In this document: positions 31,639 through 39,068 of the stretch, piece by piece | How the letters are laid out: each line of letters starts with the position of its first letter | Numbering within the stretch: position 1 is the stretch's first letter | Assembly (NCBI RefSeq): GCF_019801965.1 | Contig: NZ_JAHVIA010000003.1 | Location: 470,805-534,804 of the forward strand | From: Salipiger bermudensis | GTDB lineage: Bacteria > Pseudomonadota > Alphaproteobacteria > Rhodobacterales > Rhodobacteraceae | Direction: 5' to 3' | Length of the DNA: 64,000 nucleotides | Translations under genes and position numbers: made by a program | The notes under the pieces: generated by a model | What the model saw: only the letters and a program-made list of their open reading frames with translations | Databases searched by the model: none | Told to the model about the DNA's origin: nothing

Positions 31639-32916
31639 CTAGCGGAGCAGGTCCAGGGGTCCGGTGATGATCCACGGGAAGGCGACCAGGAGGCCCAGAA
31701 CCGCAAGCTCGGCGAAGAGGAAGGGCAGCACGCCCACCATGATCTTGTCGAGCCGCACCTTGCCGACGCCGGCCACCACGTTGAGCACGTTGCCCACCGG
31801 CGGGGTCAGCATCCCGAGCGCGCCGGCGATGGTGAAGACCACGCCGAAATAGATCAGGTCGATGCCGGCGGCCTTGGCCAGCGGGATCACGATCGGCATC
31901 AGGATCAGGCTCAGCGGGGTGAAATCGAGCACCATGCCCAGAAGGAGCGTCAGCACGACGATCATGCCCACGAGAAGCTGCGGCGTGTCCATGAAGGGCT
32001 GCAGGAAGGCGATCACCTGGGTCGGCAGGTTGGCGATGGTGATCAGCCAGGCCGAGACCATTGAGGTGCCGATGAGGAACATCACCACCGCGGAGGTCTT
32101 GCCGGCCTCGACGAGCCCTTCGTAGAAGCTCTTGATCGTAAGCTCGCCATAGACGAAGGCGCCGACGAGCGAGGCGTAGACGGCGGCAATCACCGCGGCC
32201 TCGGTCGGGGTGAAGATGCCGACTCGCAGGCCGCCGATCACCACGATGGGAAGCACCAGCGCCGGCAGCGCCCGCCATAGGGCGCGGAGCACCTCGGCGC
32301 GGGGCTGACGCTCGAGTGTCTGGAAGCCGCCGCCGCGCGACACGAAGCGCCAGGCGACGATCAGCGACACGGCCATGAGCGTGCCGGGCACGATGGCGGC
32401 CATGAACAGCCCGCTGATCGAGACATTGGCGATGGCGCCGAAGACCACCAGAGCGATCGAGGGCGGGATCACCGGGGCGATGACGCCGCCGGCGGCGAGC
32501 AGGCCGCCCGAGGAGCCTTCGGGATAGTTGCCGAGCTTCATCATCGGAATCAGGATCGCGGCCAGCGCGGCGCTGTCGGCGATCGCCGAGCCCGAAAGCG
32601 AGGCCATGATCAGCGAGGCGCAGATCGCCACGTAGCCGAGACCGCCGGAGACGTGGCCGAAGGCGGCCATGGCGACCTCGATGATGCGGCGCGAGAGCCC
32701 GCCCCGGTTCATCAGCTCACCGGCGAGGATGAAGAATGGGATCGCCAGCAGGATGAAGTTGTCGGTGCCGAGGATCATGTTCTGGGCGATGATCTGGGCG
32801 TTGAAGTAGTCGAGATGCAGCATCAGCGCGATGCCGCAGGCGATCAGCGCCCAGGCGATGGGCAGGCCGAGCACGATGCCGAGGATCAGGACGGAAAGGA
32901 AGACAACGAAAGTCAC
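31639..32916 (-). CDS. TRAP transporter large permease subunit, DctM type
   Basis: This integral membrane protein of 425 residues has about twelve hydrophobic segments. It is the transport subunit of a tripartite ATP-independent importer driven by sodium or proton gradients. Typical stretches are LAIPFFILAGELMNRGG, GSAIADSAALAAILIPMM, GGVIAPVIPPSIALVVFG and FTPTEAAVIAAVYA. The start codon is GTG 32916, with GGAG nine bases upstream, six bases after the small subunit stop. It is the last gene of the operon. Confidence 0.95.
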   Translation of the reverse strand: MTFVVFLSVLILGIVLGLPIAWALIACGIALMLHLDYFNAQIIAQNMILGTDNFILLAIPFFILAGELMNRGGLSRRIIEVAMAAFGHVSGGLGYVAICASLIMASLSGSAIADSAALAAILIPMMKLGNYPEGSSGGLLAAGGVIAPVIPPSIALVVFGAIANVSISGLFMAAIVPGTLMAVSLIVAWRFVSRGGGFQTLERQPRAEVLRALWRALPALVLPIVVIGGLRVGIFTPTEAAVIAAVYASLVGAFVYGELTIKSFYEGLVEAGKTSAVVMFLIGTSMVSAWLITIANLPTQVIAFLQPFMDTPQLLVGMIVVLTLLLGMVLDFTPLSLILMPIVIPLAKAAGIDLIYFGVVFTIAGALGMLTPPVGNVLNVVAGVGKVRLDKIMVGVLPFLFAELAVLGLLVAFPWIITGPLDLLR

Positions 32917-32922
32917 GCAGGA

Positions 32923-33432
32923 TCACTCCGCGATATCGGCCGAGGCGGCCTGGAAGAAGGTTTCCGGCTCCATGCGACCCGAGAGGATCAGCACCATGCG
33001 CACCGCGACGACCAGCGCCAGCGCGGCGCCTGCGAGGGTCGCGACGATGTAGATCGTCGCCATCGGCAGGCCGGAAATCGGATAGGAGGAGGAGAAGTTC
33101 AGCGTCGCCTGCATCCACGCGCCCTTGGCGAGCAGGTAGTTGCCGTAGAGCATGATCGCGCCGGTCAGCGCGACGATGGCCTTCTTGCCGCCCTTGGGCA
33201 GGCGGTCGACCACCAGCGTCATGGCGATGTGGCGTTGCTGGATCAGCGCGAGCACGGCGCCGCTGAGGATCAGGATCGACAGCACGATCCGCGACAGCTC
33301 TTCCGTCACCACGATGCCGGAATTCATGAAGAAGCGCAGCATGACGTTGACGAAGACCATCGCCACCAGTGCGAAGAGCAGGGCGGCGACGAGGGCCTCG
33401 AGCAGTTTCTCGGCGAGGCGCAGTACGGGCAT
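32923..33432 (-). CDS. TRAP transporter small permease subunit, DctQ type
   Basis: This small membrane subunit of 169 residues has four hydrophobic segments, the usual DctQ topology. Recognisable elements are VFVNVMLRFFMNSGIVVTEELSRIV and IQQRHIAMTLVVDRLP. It is needed with DctM for uptake. It is separated from the binding protein gene by a hairpin that may reduce expression of the membrane genes. Confidence 0.93.
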   Translation of the reverse strand: MPVLRLAEKLLEALVAALLFALVAMVFVNVMLRFFMNSGIVVTEELSRIVLSILILSGAVLALIQQRHIAMTLVVDRLPKGGKKAIVALTGAIMLYGNYLLAKGAWMQATLNFSSSYPISGLPMATIYIVATLAGAALALVVAVRMVLILSGRMEPETFFQAASADIAE

Positions 33433-33453
33433 TCAGGGTCTCCTTGAATAAGA

Positions 33454-33487
33454 AAGGGGCCGGCGCTGGGAGCGGCACCGACCCCTT
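33454..33487 (-). promoter_or_regulatory. Intercistronic hairpin after the TRAP binding-protein gene
   Basis: On the minus strand AAGGGG, CGG and GC segments pair with GC, CCG and CCCCTT in an interrupted long stem, followed by TCTTATT. It resembles a leaky terminator, placed 10 bases after the dctP stop and before dctQ. Confidence 0.6.
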
Positions 33488-33497
33488 GGCGATACGA

Positions 33498-34499
33498 TCA
33501 GTCCGCGGCGAGCGTGGCCTGCATCTCGTCATAAAGCGGACGGATCGCATCGGTGACGAGTTCCTCAGTGACCGGCGCGACCGCTTCGACGATCTCGGCG
33601 CGGGCTTCCGGGGTGAACTCGGAAATCGTCATGCCGCCTTCTTCGCTCGACAGGAACGCCTTGGCGTCCTCGACGGCGGCGCGCATGATCTTGCGGTTTT
33701 CGACGGCGGTTTTGTCGGCCGCGTCCTGCAGCAGCGCCTTGTCTTCGTCCGACAGGCTGTTCCAGAACGGCTGGCTGACCAGCAGCACCAGCGCCGAGTA
33801 TGCGTGCTTGGAGGTGGTCAGGTAATCCTGAACCTCGAAGAAATTCACGTCACGCACGGTGATCAGCGGGTTGTCCTGGCCGTCGACGGTGCCGGTCTCG
33901 AGCGCGGTGTAAACCTCGGGGAAGGGCATCGGAACCGGGTTGGTGCCGAGCGCCGAGAAGGTGTTGATGAACACCGGCGCGCCGATGACGCGGAACGACA
34001 GGCCCTCGAAATCGGAGAGGCTCTCGATCGGGCGCTCGGAGTTCGACAGGTCGCGGAAGCCGTTGTCGATGAAGGTCAGGCCCTTCATGCCCGAGCCATC
34101 GAGACCGGCCAGCATCTTCGCACCGACTTCGCCGAGCAGCACCTTGTCGGTGGCGGCGTCGTCTTCGAAGGCGAAGGGCAGGTCGATGAGCTGGAACAGC
34201 TCGTTGTACTTGATCAGGTTGGTCGAGGAGGTGATCAGCATCTCCTGCAGGCCGCCCTGCAGCGCGCCGATCTGCTGCGCCTCGTTGCCAAGCTGGCCCG
34301 AAGGGAAGTTGGTCACGGTGTATTCGCCGTCGGACAGTGCCTCGACCTGCTCGGCGAAATACTGCACGCCCAGATCGAACGGGGTGCCCGGAGCGCCGAA
34401 ATGGCCGATCTTGATGTCGCGCGCGGCGGCGGGGGCTGCAATGGCGGCGCTCAGCGCCGCGGCGGCGACCAGTGCGCCGAGGGGTTTGGAAAAGGTCAT
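33498..34499 (-). CDS. TRAP transporter substrate-binding protein, DctP type
   Basis: This periplasmic binding protein of 333 residues has a Sec signal peptide (cleavage near APAAA-R, residue 26). The mature start DIKIGHFGAPGTPFDLG and the conserved core GLSFRVIGAPVF, then EVYTALETGTVDGQDNPL, are DctP-family hallmarks. The Arg in SFRV normally pairs with a carboxylate in known ligands, so an organic acid ligand is the default expectation. The cluster context suggests that the ligand feeds the neighbouring eut/flavin/kinase enzymes. It is first in the minus-strand TRAP operon. Confidence 0.93.
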   Translation of the reverse strand: MTFSKPLGALVAAAALSAAIAAPAAARDIKIGHFGAPGTPFDLGVQYFAEQVEALSDGEYTVTNFPSGQLGNEAQQIGALQGGLQEMLITSSTNLIKYNELFQLIDLPFAFEDDAATDKVLLGEVGAKMLAGLDGSGMKGLTFIDNGFRDLSNSERPIESLSDFEGLSFRVIGAPVFINTFSALGTNPVPMPFPEVYTALETGTVDGQDNPLITVRDVNFFEVQDYLTTSKHAYSALVLLVSQPFWNSLSDEDKALLQDAADKTAVENRKIMRAAVEDAKAFLSSEEGGMTISEFTPEARAEIVEAVAPVTEELVTDAIRPLYDEMQATLAAD

Positions 34500-34591
34500 G
34501 TCGTGTCTCCTTCGGTGGCCCGCTGGCGTTGTCCCGGGCGAATCCCTGTTGTGAACGGTGTTGGTCCGTGTGACGTCTTTATGACTGAGTA

Positions 34592-34617
34592 ATCATAAAA
34601 TATCGACTGTTCGGGCA
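34592..34617 (-). promoter_or_regulatory. TRAP operon promoter with overlapping TTCGGGCA operator candidate
   Basis: On the minus strand a good -10 box TATGAT (34597-34592) lacks a consensus -35. In the -35 zone lies TGCCCGAA (plus-strand TTCGGGCA, 34610-34617), the same 8-mer found in the eutB operator. The weak -35 and overlapping motif fit a regulated promoter. Confidence 0.5.
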
Positions 34618-34636
34618 TCTTTTTGGCCATTTTGAT

Positions 34637-34684
34637 GGATTTTGCCCGTTTTTATGGGAAAATCCAAAATATTTGCCCGTTTTT
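34637..34684. repeat. AT-rich repeats in the dctP-GGT divergent gap
   Basis: The 13-mer TTTGCCCGTTTTT occurs at 34641-34653 and 34672-34684, 31 bases apart (about three helical turns). An inverted repeat GGATTTT/AAAATCC (34637-34643, 34659-34665) overlaps the first copy. Each contains TGCCCGTT, whose complement AACGGGCA is also part of the eutB operator. The whole 454-bp gap (34500-34953) holds only regulatory-looking sequence; the short open frames in it have no ribosome site or family resemblance. Confidence 0.55.
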
Positions 34685-34845
34685 TGAGCGAAATGCGCCG
34701 ATCTGCGCGCTGTCGGGGAGGAAAATCTCACGAGATCTGCCGGTCGCGATGGCGGATAAGGGCATTTCGGCGCAAGAACAAGCCGTATCAAACGGCCCGG
34801 AGGCGCGGTTTTCCTCAGGTTTTGCAGGGCTCGCCGTGCTCAACC

Positions 34846-34875
34846 TTGCCAAGTTCATGATTGCACGAGTATTTT
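34846..34875 (+). promoter_or_regulatory. Promoter candidate for the second gamma-glutamyltransferase
   Basis: TTGCCA (34846-34851) and TATTTT (34870-34875) are spaced by 18 bases, about 80 bases before the start codon. This is based on consensus match only. Confidence 0.4.
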
Positions 34876-34953
34876 GACCGAAACCACATTCTGCTGCACG
34901 AAAGTCGCAGAGATGATAAAGACAGACCGAACAGGAATAGAGAGCTCAGACCG

Positions 34954-36621
34954 ATGACCACCGACCCCACGCCGCTGCCCTTCCTCTGCCGCAAGACCCC
35001 CGCCAGCGGGTCGCAGGGCGTGGTGGTGACCAACCACCCGCTGGGCTCCGCCGCCGGCCACGAGATGATGGCGCTTGGCGGAAATGCCGTCGACGCGGCG
35101 GTCGCGGCGCTGCTGACGCTGACCGTGGTCGAGCCAATGATGGTCGGAATCGTCGGTGGCGGCGTCTCGCACCTCCGCCTGCCCGACGGCACCCACAAAG
35201 TCTATGACTGCCTGTCGCAGGCGGCGGCCTCGGCCACGCCCGACATGTTCACCCCGGTCTCCGACGCGCTCCCCGACTACATGGAGACCGCCGGCCGCCG
35301 CAATCTCGTCGGCGCGTCCTCGGTGGCGGTGCCGGGCAACCTGCGCGGTTGGTGCCAGATGCACGCCGCCCACGGCGCGCTGCCCTTCGCCGACGTGATC
35401 GCCCCGGCGATCCGGCTGGCCGCCGGCGGTTTCCCGGTGACGAGCTACCTGTCGTCCAACATCGAGCGCCACGCCGAGGACATGTCGAAGGATCCCGAGA
35501 TCTCGCGCCATTTCCTGCCCGATGGCAGCCCGGCCAAGCCGGGCCACCGGCTGGTGCAGGCGGATTACGCCGAGAGCTTGAAGCTGGTTGCCAAGGAGGG
35601 CGCCGAGGCGCTGCATGGCGGGGCGCTGGGGCAGGCGCTGGTCGAGGCGCTGGCCACCGGCGGCGAGGATGCGGGCAGCGTTTCGATGGCGGATCTCGAG
35701 GGCTACACCGCCCGCGAGCGCGATGCGATCTTCGGCAGCTACCGCGGCCATGACATCGTCGGCCCGCCGCCGCCCGCCTCTTCGGGCGTGCACGTGGCGC
35801 AGATGCTCAACATGCTCGAGGCCTACGACCTGAAGGCGATGGGCTTCGACAACCCCGAGCGCCTGCACCTGCTGGCCGAGGTGATCCGCGTCGGTTTCGA
35901 GGACCGCCGCGCCGCCTCGGGCGACCCGGATTTCGTCGACATCCCCGTCGAGAAGCTGATCTCAAAGGACTATGCCGAGGCCTGCCGCGCCCGCATGCGC
36001 CCCGCGGGCGGCGCCGGCCACGTACCGCCGGGCTACGAGAGCAACAACACCACCCACATCACCGTGGCCGACCGCGACGGTATGATCGTGTCGGCCACCC
36101 ACACCATCAACGGGCTTTTCGGGGCGCGCTTCATGGTGCCGGGCACCGGTATGATCCCCAACAACTACATGTACAATTTCGACCCGCATCCCGGGAAGGC
36201 GCTGTCGATCGCGCCGGGCAAGCGGGTGCCGACCTCCATGGCGCCGATGATTGTGTTGAAGGACGGCAAGCCGAGCTTTGCGCTGGGGCTGCCGGGGGCG
36301 GTGCGGATCTTCCCCTCGGCGATGCAGGCCATCGTCAACCTGATCGATTTCGGCATGACCCCGCAGCAGGCGGTCGAGGCGCCGCGGATCTGGACCGAGG
36401 GCGCGCATGTGGAGCTCGAGCCGGGCTACGCGCATCACGAAGAGGCGCTCGCGGCGATGGGGCACGAGATGAAGATCGTACCGCATATCGGCGGTGGGAT
36501 GAACGCCATCGCCTTCGGGGCGGATGGTGAAATGACCGGCGCGGCCTGCTGGCGGGCGGACGGAACCGTCTCGGCGCTTGGTGGCGGCCTTGCCGATGAC
36601 GGCATTGCGTTCCACATCTAG
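34954..36621 (+). CDS. Second gamma-glutamyltransferase family protein, no signal peptide
   Basis: This Ntn-hydrolase of 555 residues is distinct from the 2095-3684 copy. The catalytic Thr is predicted at residue 366 in NNTTHITVADRDG, close to the E. coli TTHYSVVDKDG sequence, so the autoprocessing site is canonical. Other family blocks are TNHPLGSAAGHEMM, GGNAVDAAVAALLTL, PPPPASSGVHVAQML and PTSMAPMIVLKDGKP. The N-terminus MTTDPTPLPFLCRK has no signal peptide, which implies a cytoplasmic location. ATG 34954 is the first in-frame Met matching the family start, though its ribosome site is weak. It is followed by an SDR and lies next to a polyamine uptake/oxidation cluster, so gamma-glutamyl amines are plausible substrates. 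Confidence 0.87.
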   Translation: MTTDPTPLPFLCRKTPASGSQGVVVTNHPLGSAAGHEMMALGGNAVDAAVAALLTLTVVEPMMVGIVGGGVSHLRLPDGTHKVYDCLSQAAASATPDMFTPVSDALPDYMETAGRRNLVGASSVAVPGNLRGWCQMHAAHGALPFADVIAPAIRLAAGGFPVTSYLSSNIERHAEDMSKDPEISRHFLPDGSPAKPGHRLVQADYAESLKLVAKEGAEALHGGALGQALVEALATGGEDAGSVSMADLEGYTARERDAIFGSYRGHDIVGPPPPASSGVHVAQMLNMLEAYDLKAMGFDNPERLHLLAEVIRVGFEDRRAASGDPDFVDIPVEKLISKDYAEACRARMRPAGGAGHVPPGYESNNTTHITVADRDGMIVSATHTINGLFGARFMVPGTGMIPNNYMYNFDPHPGKALSIAPGKRVPTSMAPMIVLKDGKPSFALGLPGAVRIFPSAMQAIVNLIDFGMTPQQAVEAPRIWTEGAHVELEPGYAHHEEALAAMGHEMKIVPHIGGGMNAIAFGADGEMTGAACWRADGTVSALGGGLADDGIAFHI

Positions 36622-36653
36622 GGCGTGAGTCGCAGGGGCAGAAAGGCGAGGCC

Positions 36654-37388
36654 ATGACAGATCAGAAGACATTGCTGCTGACCGGGGCGAGCCGGGGCAT
36701 CGGCCACGCCACGGTGAAGGTGTTCCAGGCGGCGGGCTGGCGGGTGCTGACCGTGTCGCGCACCGCCTTCGACTCGCGCTGCCCCTGGCACGCGGGCTCG
36801 ACCGACCATTTCCAGGGCGATCTCGCCGATGCCGAGGCGCGCGCCGACCTGGTGGCGCGGGTGCGCGAGACGCTGGGAGACAGCGGCCTGCACGCCATCG
36901 TCAACAATGCCGGAATCTCGCCCAAGGGCGAGGGTGGCGCGCGGCTCGGCATTGCCGAGAGCAGCGACGAGGTCTGGCAGCAGGTGCTGTCGGTCAACCT
37001 GCTGGGGCCGGCGGCGCTGATGCGCGATCTGCTGCCCGAGCTGGAACAGGCGCGCGGCGCGGTGGTCAACGTGGGCTCGATCGTCGGCAAGCGGGTGCAC
37101 CCCTATGCGGGGGCGGCCTATGCCTGTTCGAAGGCGGCGCTCGACGCGCTGACACGCGAGGCGGCGGCCGAGCTCGGCCCGCGCGGGGTCCGGGTCAACC
37201 TGGTGACGCCGGGCGAGATCGAGACCGAGATCCTGTCGCCGGGGACCGAGGAGATGACCGACATCATCCCGCTGCGGCGCCTGGGCAAGCCCGACGAAGT
37301 GGCGCGGGTGGTGCTGTTCCTGTGCTCGGAGCAGGCCTCCTACGTCAACGGCGCGTCTGTCGACGTGAACGGCGGGCAGCACGCCTGA
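36654..37388 (+). CDS. Short-chain dehydrogenase/reductase (SDR)
   Basis: This NAD(P)-dependent oxidoreductase has 244 residues. It has the classical SDR motifs: cofactor loop TGASRGIG (10-17), NNAG (84-87), Asn115, catalytic Ser142, Tyr156 and Lys160 (YACSK). Substrate cannot be assigned. It starts 32 bases after the gamma-glutamyltransferase with its own AAGGCGAGG site and is probably co-transcribed with it. A repeat element follows its stop codon. Confidence 0.9.
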   Translation: MTDQKTLLLTGASRGIGHATVKVFQAAGWRVLTVSRTAFDSRCPWHAGSTDHFQGDLADAEARADLVARVRETLGDSGLHAIVNNAGISPKGEGGARLGIAESSDEVWQQVLSVNLLGPAALMRDLLPELEQARGAVVNVGSIVGKRVHPYAGAAYACSKAALDALTREAAAELGPRGVRVNLVTPGEIETEILSPGTEEMTDIIPLRRLGKPDEVARVVLFLCSEQASYVNGASVDVNGGQHA

Positions 37389-37474
37389 GGTTCGGGATTT
37401 GAAATGAGGGGCCCTCGGCGCAGGTTTCTGCGGCGGGGGTCTTGTCGTTTGGGGCGCGCTCAAGCGGAGACCCA

Positions 37475-37702
37475 GCGCGGAATCAAGGCCGCAGGCCGCC
37501 TCTCACACATCGCGTTCCGCGATGTGTTGCCGGCAGGCGTTTGCTAGCAAACGCCGAGAGGCGCGCCATCGCCGGCCCGCCCGGACGGGCTGGCGATTTG
37601 GTGACGCCCACACTGAGTGTCGAGGTCCTTCGGATTTGAGCCGGATAAAACAAGGGGCTCAAAGCGCCGGATCGCCATCCCGCGGGCCGGCGATGACGCG
37701 GC
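37475..37702. repeat. Structured dispersed repeat, copy 1
   Basis: A 228-bp element fills the 360-bp convergent gap between the SDR and the PuuB-like gene and recurs at 57819-58070. Its core is an outer stem CGCCTCTC (37497-37504) with GAGAGGCG (37556-37563). The stem encloses hairpin 1 ACACATCGCG/CGCGATGTGT (37505-37527, loop TTC) and hairpin 2, the perfect palindrome GGCGTTTGCTAGCAAACGCC (37536-37555). A further stem ATCGCC/GGCGAT follows. The open frames across it are judged non-coding. Confidence 0.85.
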
Positions 37703-37748
37703 GGGCGTCGCGCCCTGCACCATTTGCAAACCTGAAGGTCGCGCCCTC

Positions 37749-39068
37749 CTAAAGATCGAACAGCGTCGCCGTCGCATAGGCCGGGGCCAGCAGCGCCCGT
37801 CGCCAGCGGCCTATGGGGAAGCGGCGCGGCGGCTGGCGCATGACCTCGGGGTAGGGCCCGCGCGGCGGCTTGCCCTGCACCAGATCGGCCAGCAGCATGC
37901 CCGTGTGGCTCGCCATGGCGACGCCGTTGCCGTGATAGCCGAGCCCGGCGAAGAGACCGGGGTGATCCGGGACCGCGCCGGCAAACGGCGTCAGGCTTGC
38001 CATCAGGCAGACCAGCCCGTCCCACTCATGGGTGATCTTGGCGGCGTGCCAGGCGGGGAACATGCGGGCGAAATCGGCGCGGATCTTGCGCGAGATCGCG
38101 GCTCGCGCCCGTGGCGTGGCGGTCAGCCCGCCGCGCATTCCGAACAGGAAGCGGCCGTTCGGCATCAGCCGGAAGTAATGCAGCAGCACCCGCGTGTCAT
38201 AGGCCATCTGCCCCGAAGTCCAACCCTGCGCGTCGAGCAGAGATTGCTCGAGCGGCGCGGTGACGATGACGCTCGACTGCACCGGCAGGTAGCGGGCACG
38301 CAGCCAGTCGGGCAGGTCCTCCGACGAATAGCCGTTGGTGGCGAGGATGACGCGGTCGGCGGTCAGCGTGCCATGCGGGGTCTCGAGCTGCCAGCGACCA
38401 TCCTTGCGCAGCGCGGTAACCGGGCTGTGCCCGTGCAGGACGGCCCCGGCCGCAAGCGCGGCACGGGCGAGGCCAGCGTGATACTTGCGCGGGTTGAGCG
38501 CGATGCCGATGGGCGTGGTCATGGCGCCGAAGAACGGCCCTGAGAGCCCGTGCGCGGCCATGTCCTCGAGCTCGATGAGCCTGGGGGTGACGCCGTATTC
38601 GCGCTCGGTCTCCTCGATACCGTCGCGCATCTTGGCGAAGGCGCGCGGCGAGTGGGCGATCAGCGTCTCGCCCTCGGAATGGGTGTCGGCCTCGATGCCG
38701 TGCTCGTCGATCAGGCGGCGGGCGGTGGCGACCGCGGCCTTCTCGGTGGCGCGCCAACCGCGCAGGCCGGACTCGCCATAGCGTCGGCGCAGGTAGCCGC
38801 TCGAGCCCTTGGAACCGCCGAGACAGCAGAAGCCGCCATTGCGGCCCGAGGCGCCGTAGCCCGCGTGCTCGGCCTCGAGCACGGTGACCTCGACCCCGTC
38901 CTGCGCCAGGTGCAGAGCCGCCGAGAGGCCGGTGAAGCCGCCGCCGATGATCGCGACCTCGCTGTGGCGCGGGCCGGGGAGCGCGGGCCAGTCGTCGGGG
39001 CCGACGGTGTCGGCCCAGTAGCACTTGCCCTGCGGCCCGTAGGCCGGGGCTTCGTAGATCCGTTTCAT
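37749..39068 (-). CDS. FAD-dependent amine oxidase, PuuB/OrdL-like
   Basis: This DAO-family flavoenzyme has 439 residues. The N-terminal SEVAIIGGGFTGLSAALHLA binds FAD. Next come GASGRNGGFCCLGG and GYHGNGVAMASHTG, both typical of gamma-glutamylputrescine oxidase-like proteins. PuuB oxidises gamma-glutamyl-putrescine to an aldehyde with release of ammonia and peroxide. The gene is the last of the polyamine transport operon (ATG 39068 overlaps the PotI stop), so the imported polyamine, free or gamma-glutamylated, is the likely substrate. The matching synthetase PuuA and dehydrogenase PuuC are not in this window. Confidence 0.85.
   Translation of the reverse strand: MKRIYEAPAYGPQGKCYWADTVGPDDWPALPGPRHSEVAIIGGGFTGLSAALHLAQDGVEVTVLEAEHAGYGASGRNGGFCCLGGSKGSSGYLRRRYGESGLRGWRATEKAAVATARRLIDEHGIEADTHSEGETLIAHSPRAFAKMRDGIEETEREYGVTPRLIELEDMAAHGLSGPFFGAMTTPIGIALNPRKYHAGLARAALAAGAVLHGHSPVTALRKDGRWQLETPHGTLTADRVILATNGYSSEDLPDWLRARYLPVQSSVIVTAPLEQSLLDAQGWTSGQMAYDTRVLLHYFRLMPNGRFLFGMRGGLTATPRARAAISRKIRADFARMFPAWHAAKITHEWDGLVCLMASLTPFAGAVPDHPGLFAGLGYHGNGVAMASHTGMLLADLVQGKPPRGPYPEVMRQPPRRFPIGRWRRALLAPAYATATLFDL

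Noticed and set aside
28443..31706. A 1087-codon open frame antisense to the flavin/kinase operon
   Set aside because: It is His/Arg/Asp-rich with no family resemblance and lies fully opposite three well-supported genes; such long antisense frames are usual in GC-rich DNA.
34623..34877. 84-codon frame in the AT-rich dctP-GGT gap
   Set aside because: It has no ribosome site or family match, and it overlaps promoter and repeat elements.
37442..37639. Short open frame across repeat copy 1 and a similar one at 57756-58016
   Set aside because: Their similarity follows from the shared repeat. Frames run through perfect hairpins, lack ribosome sites and extend into non-homologous flanks, so they look like the repeat translated by chance.
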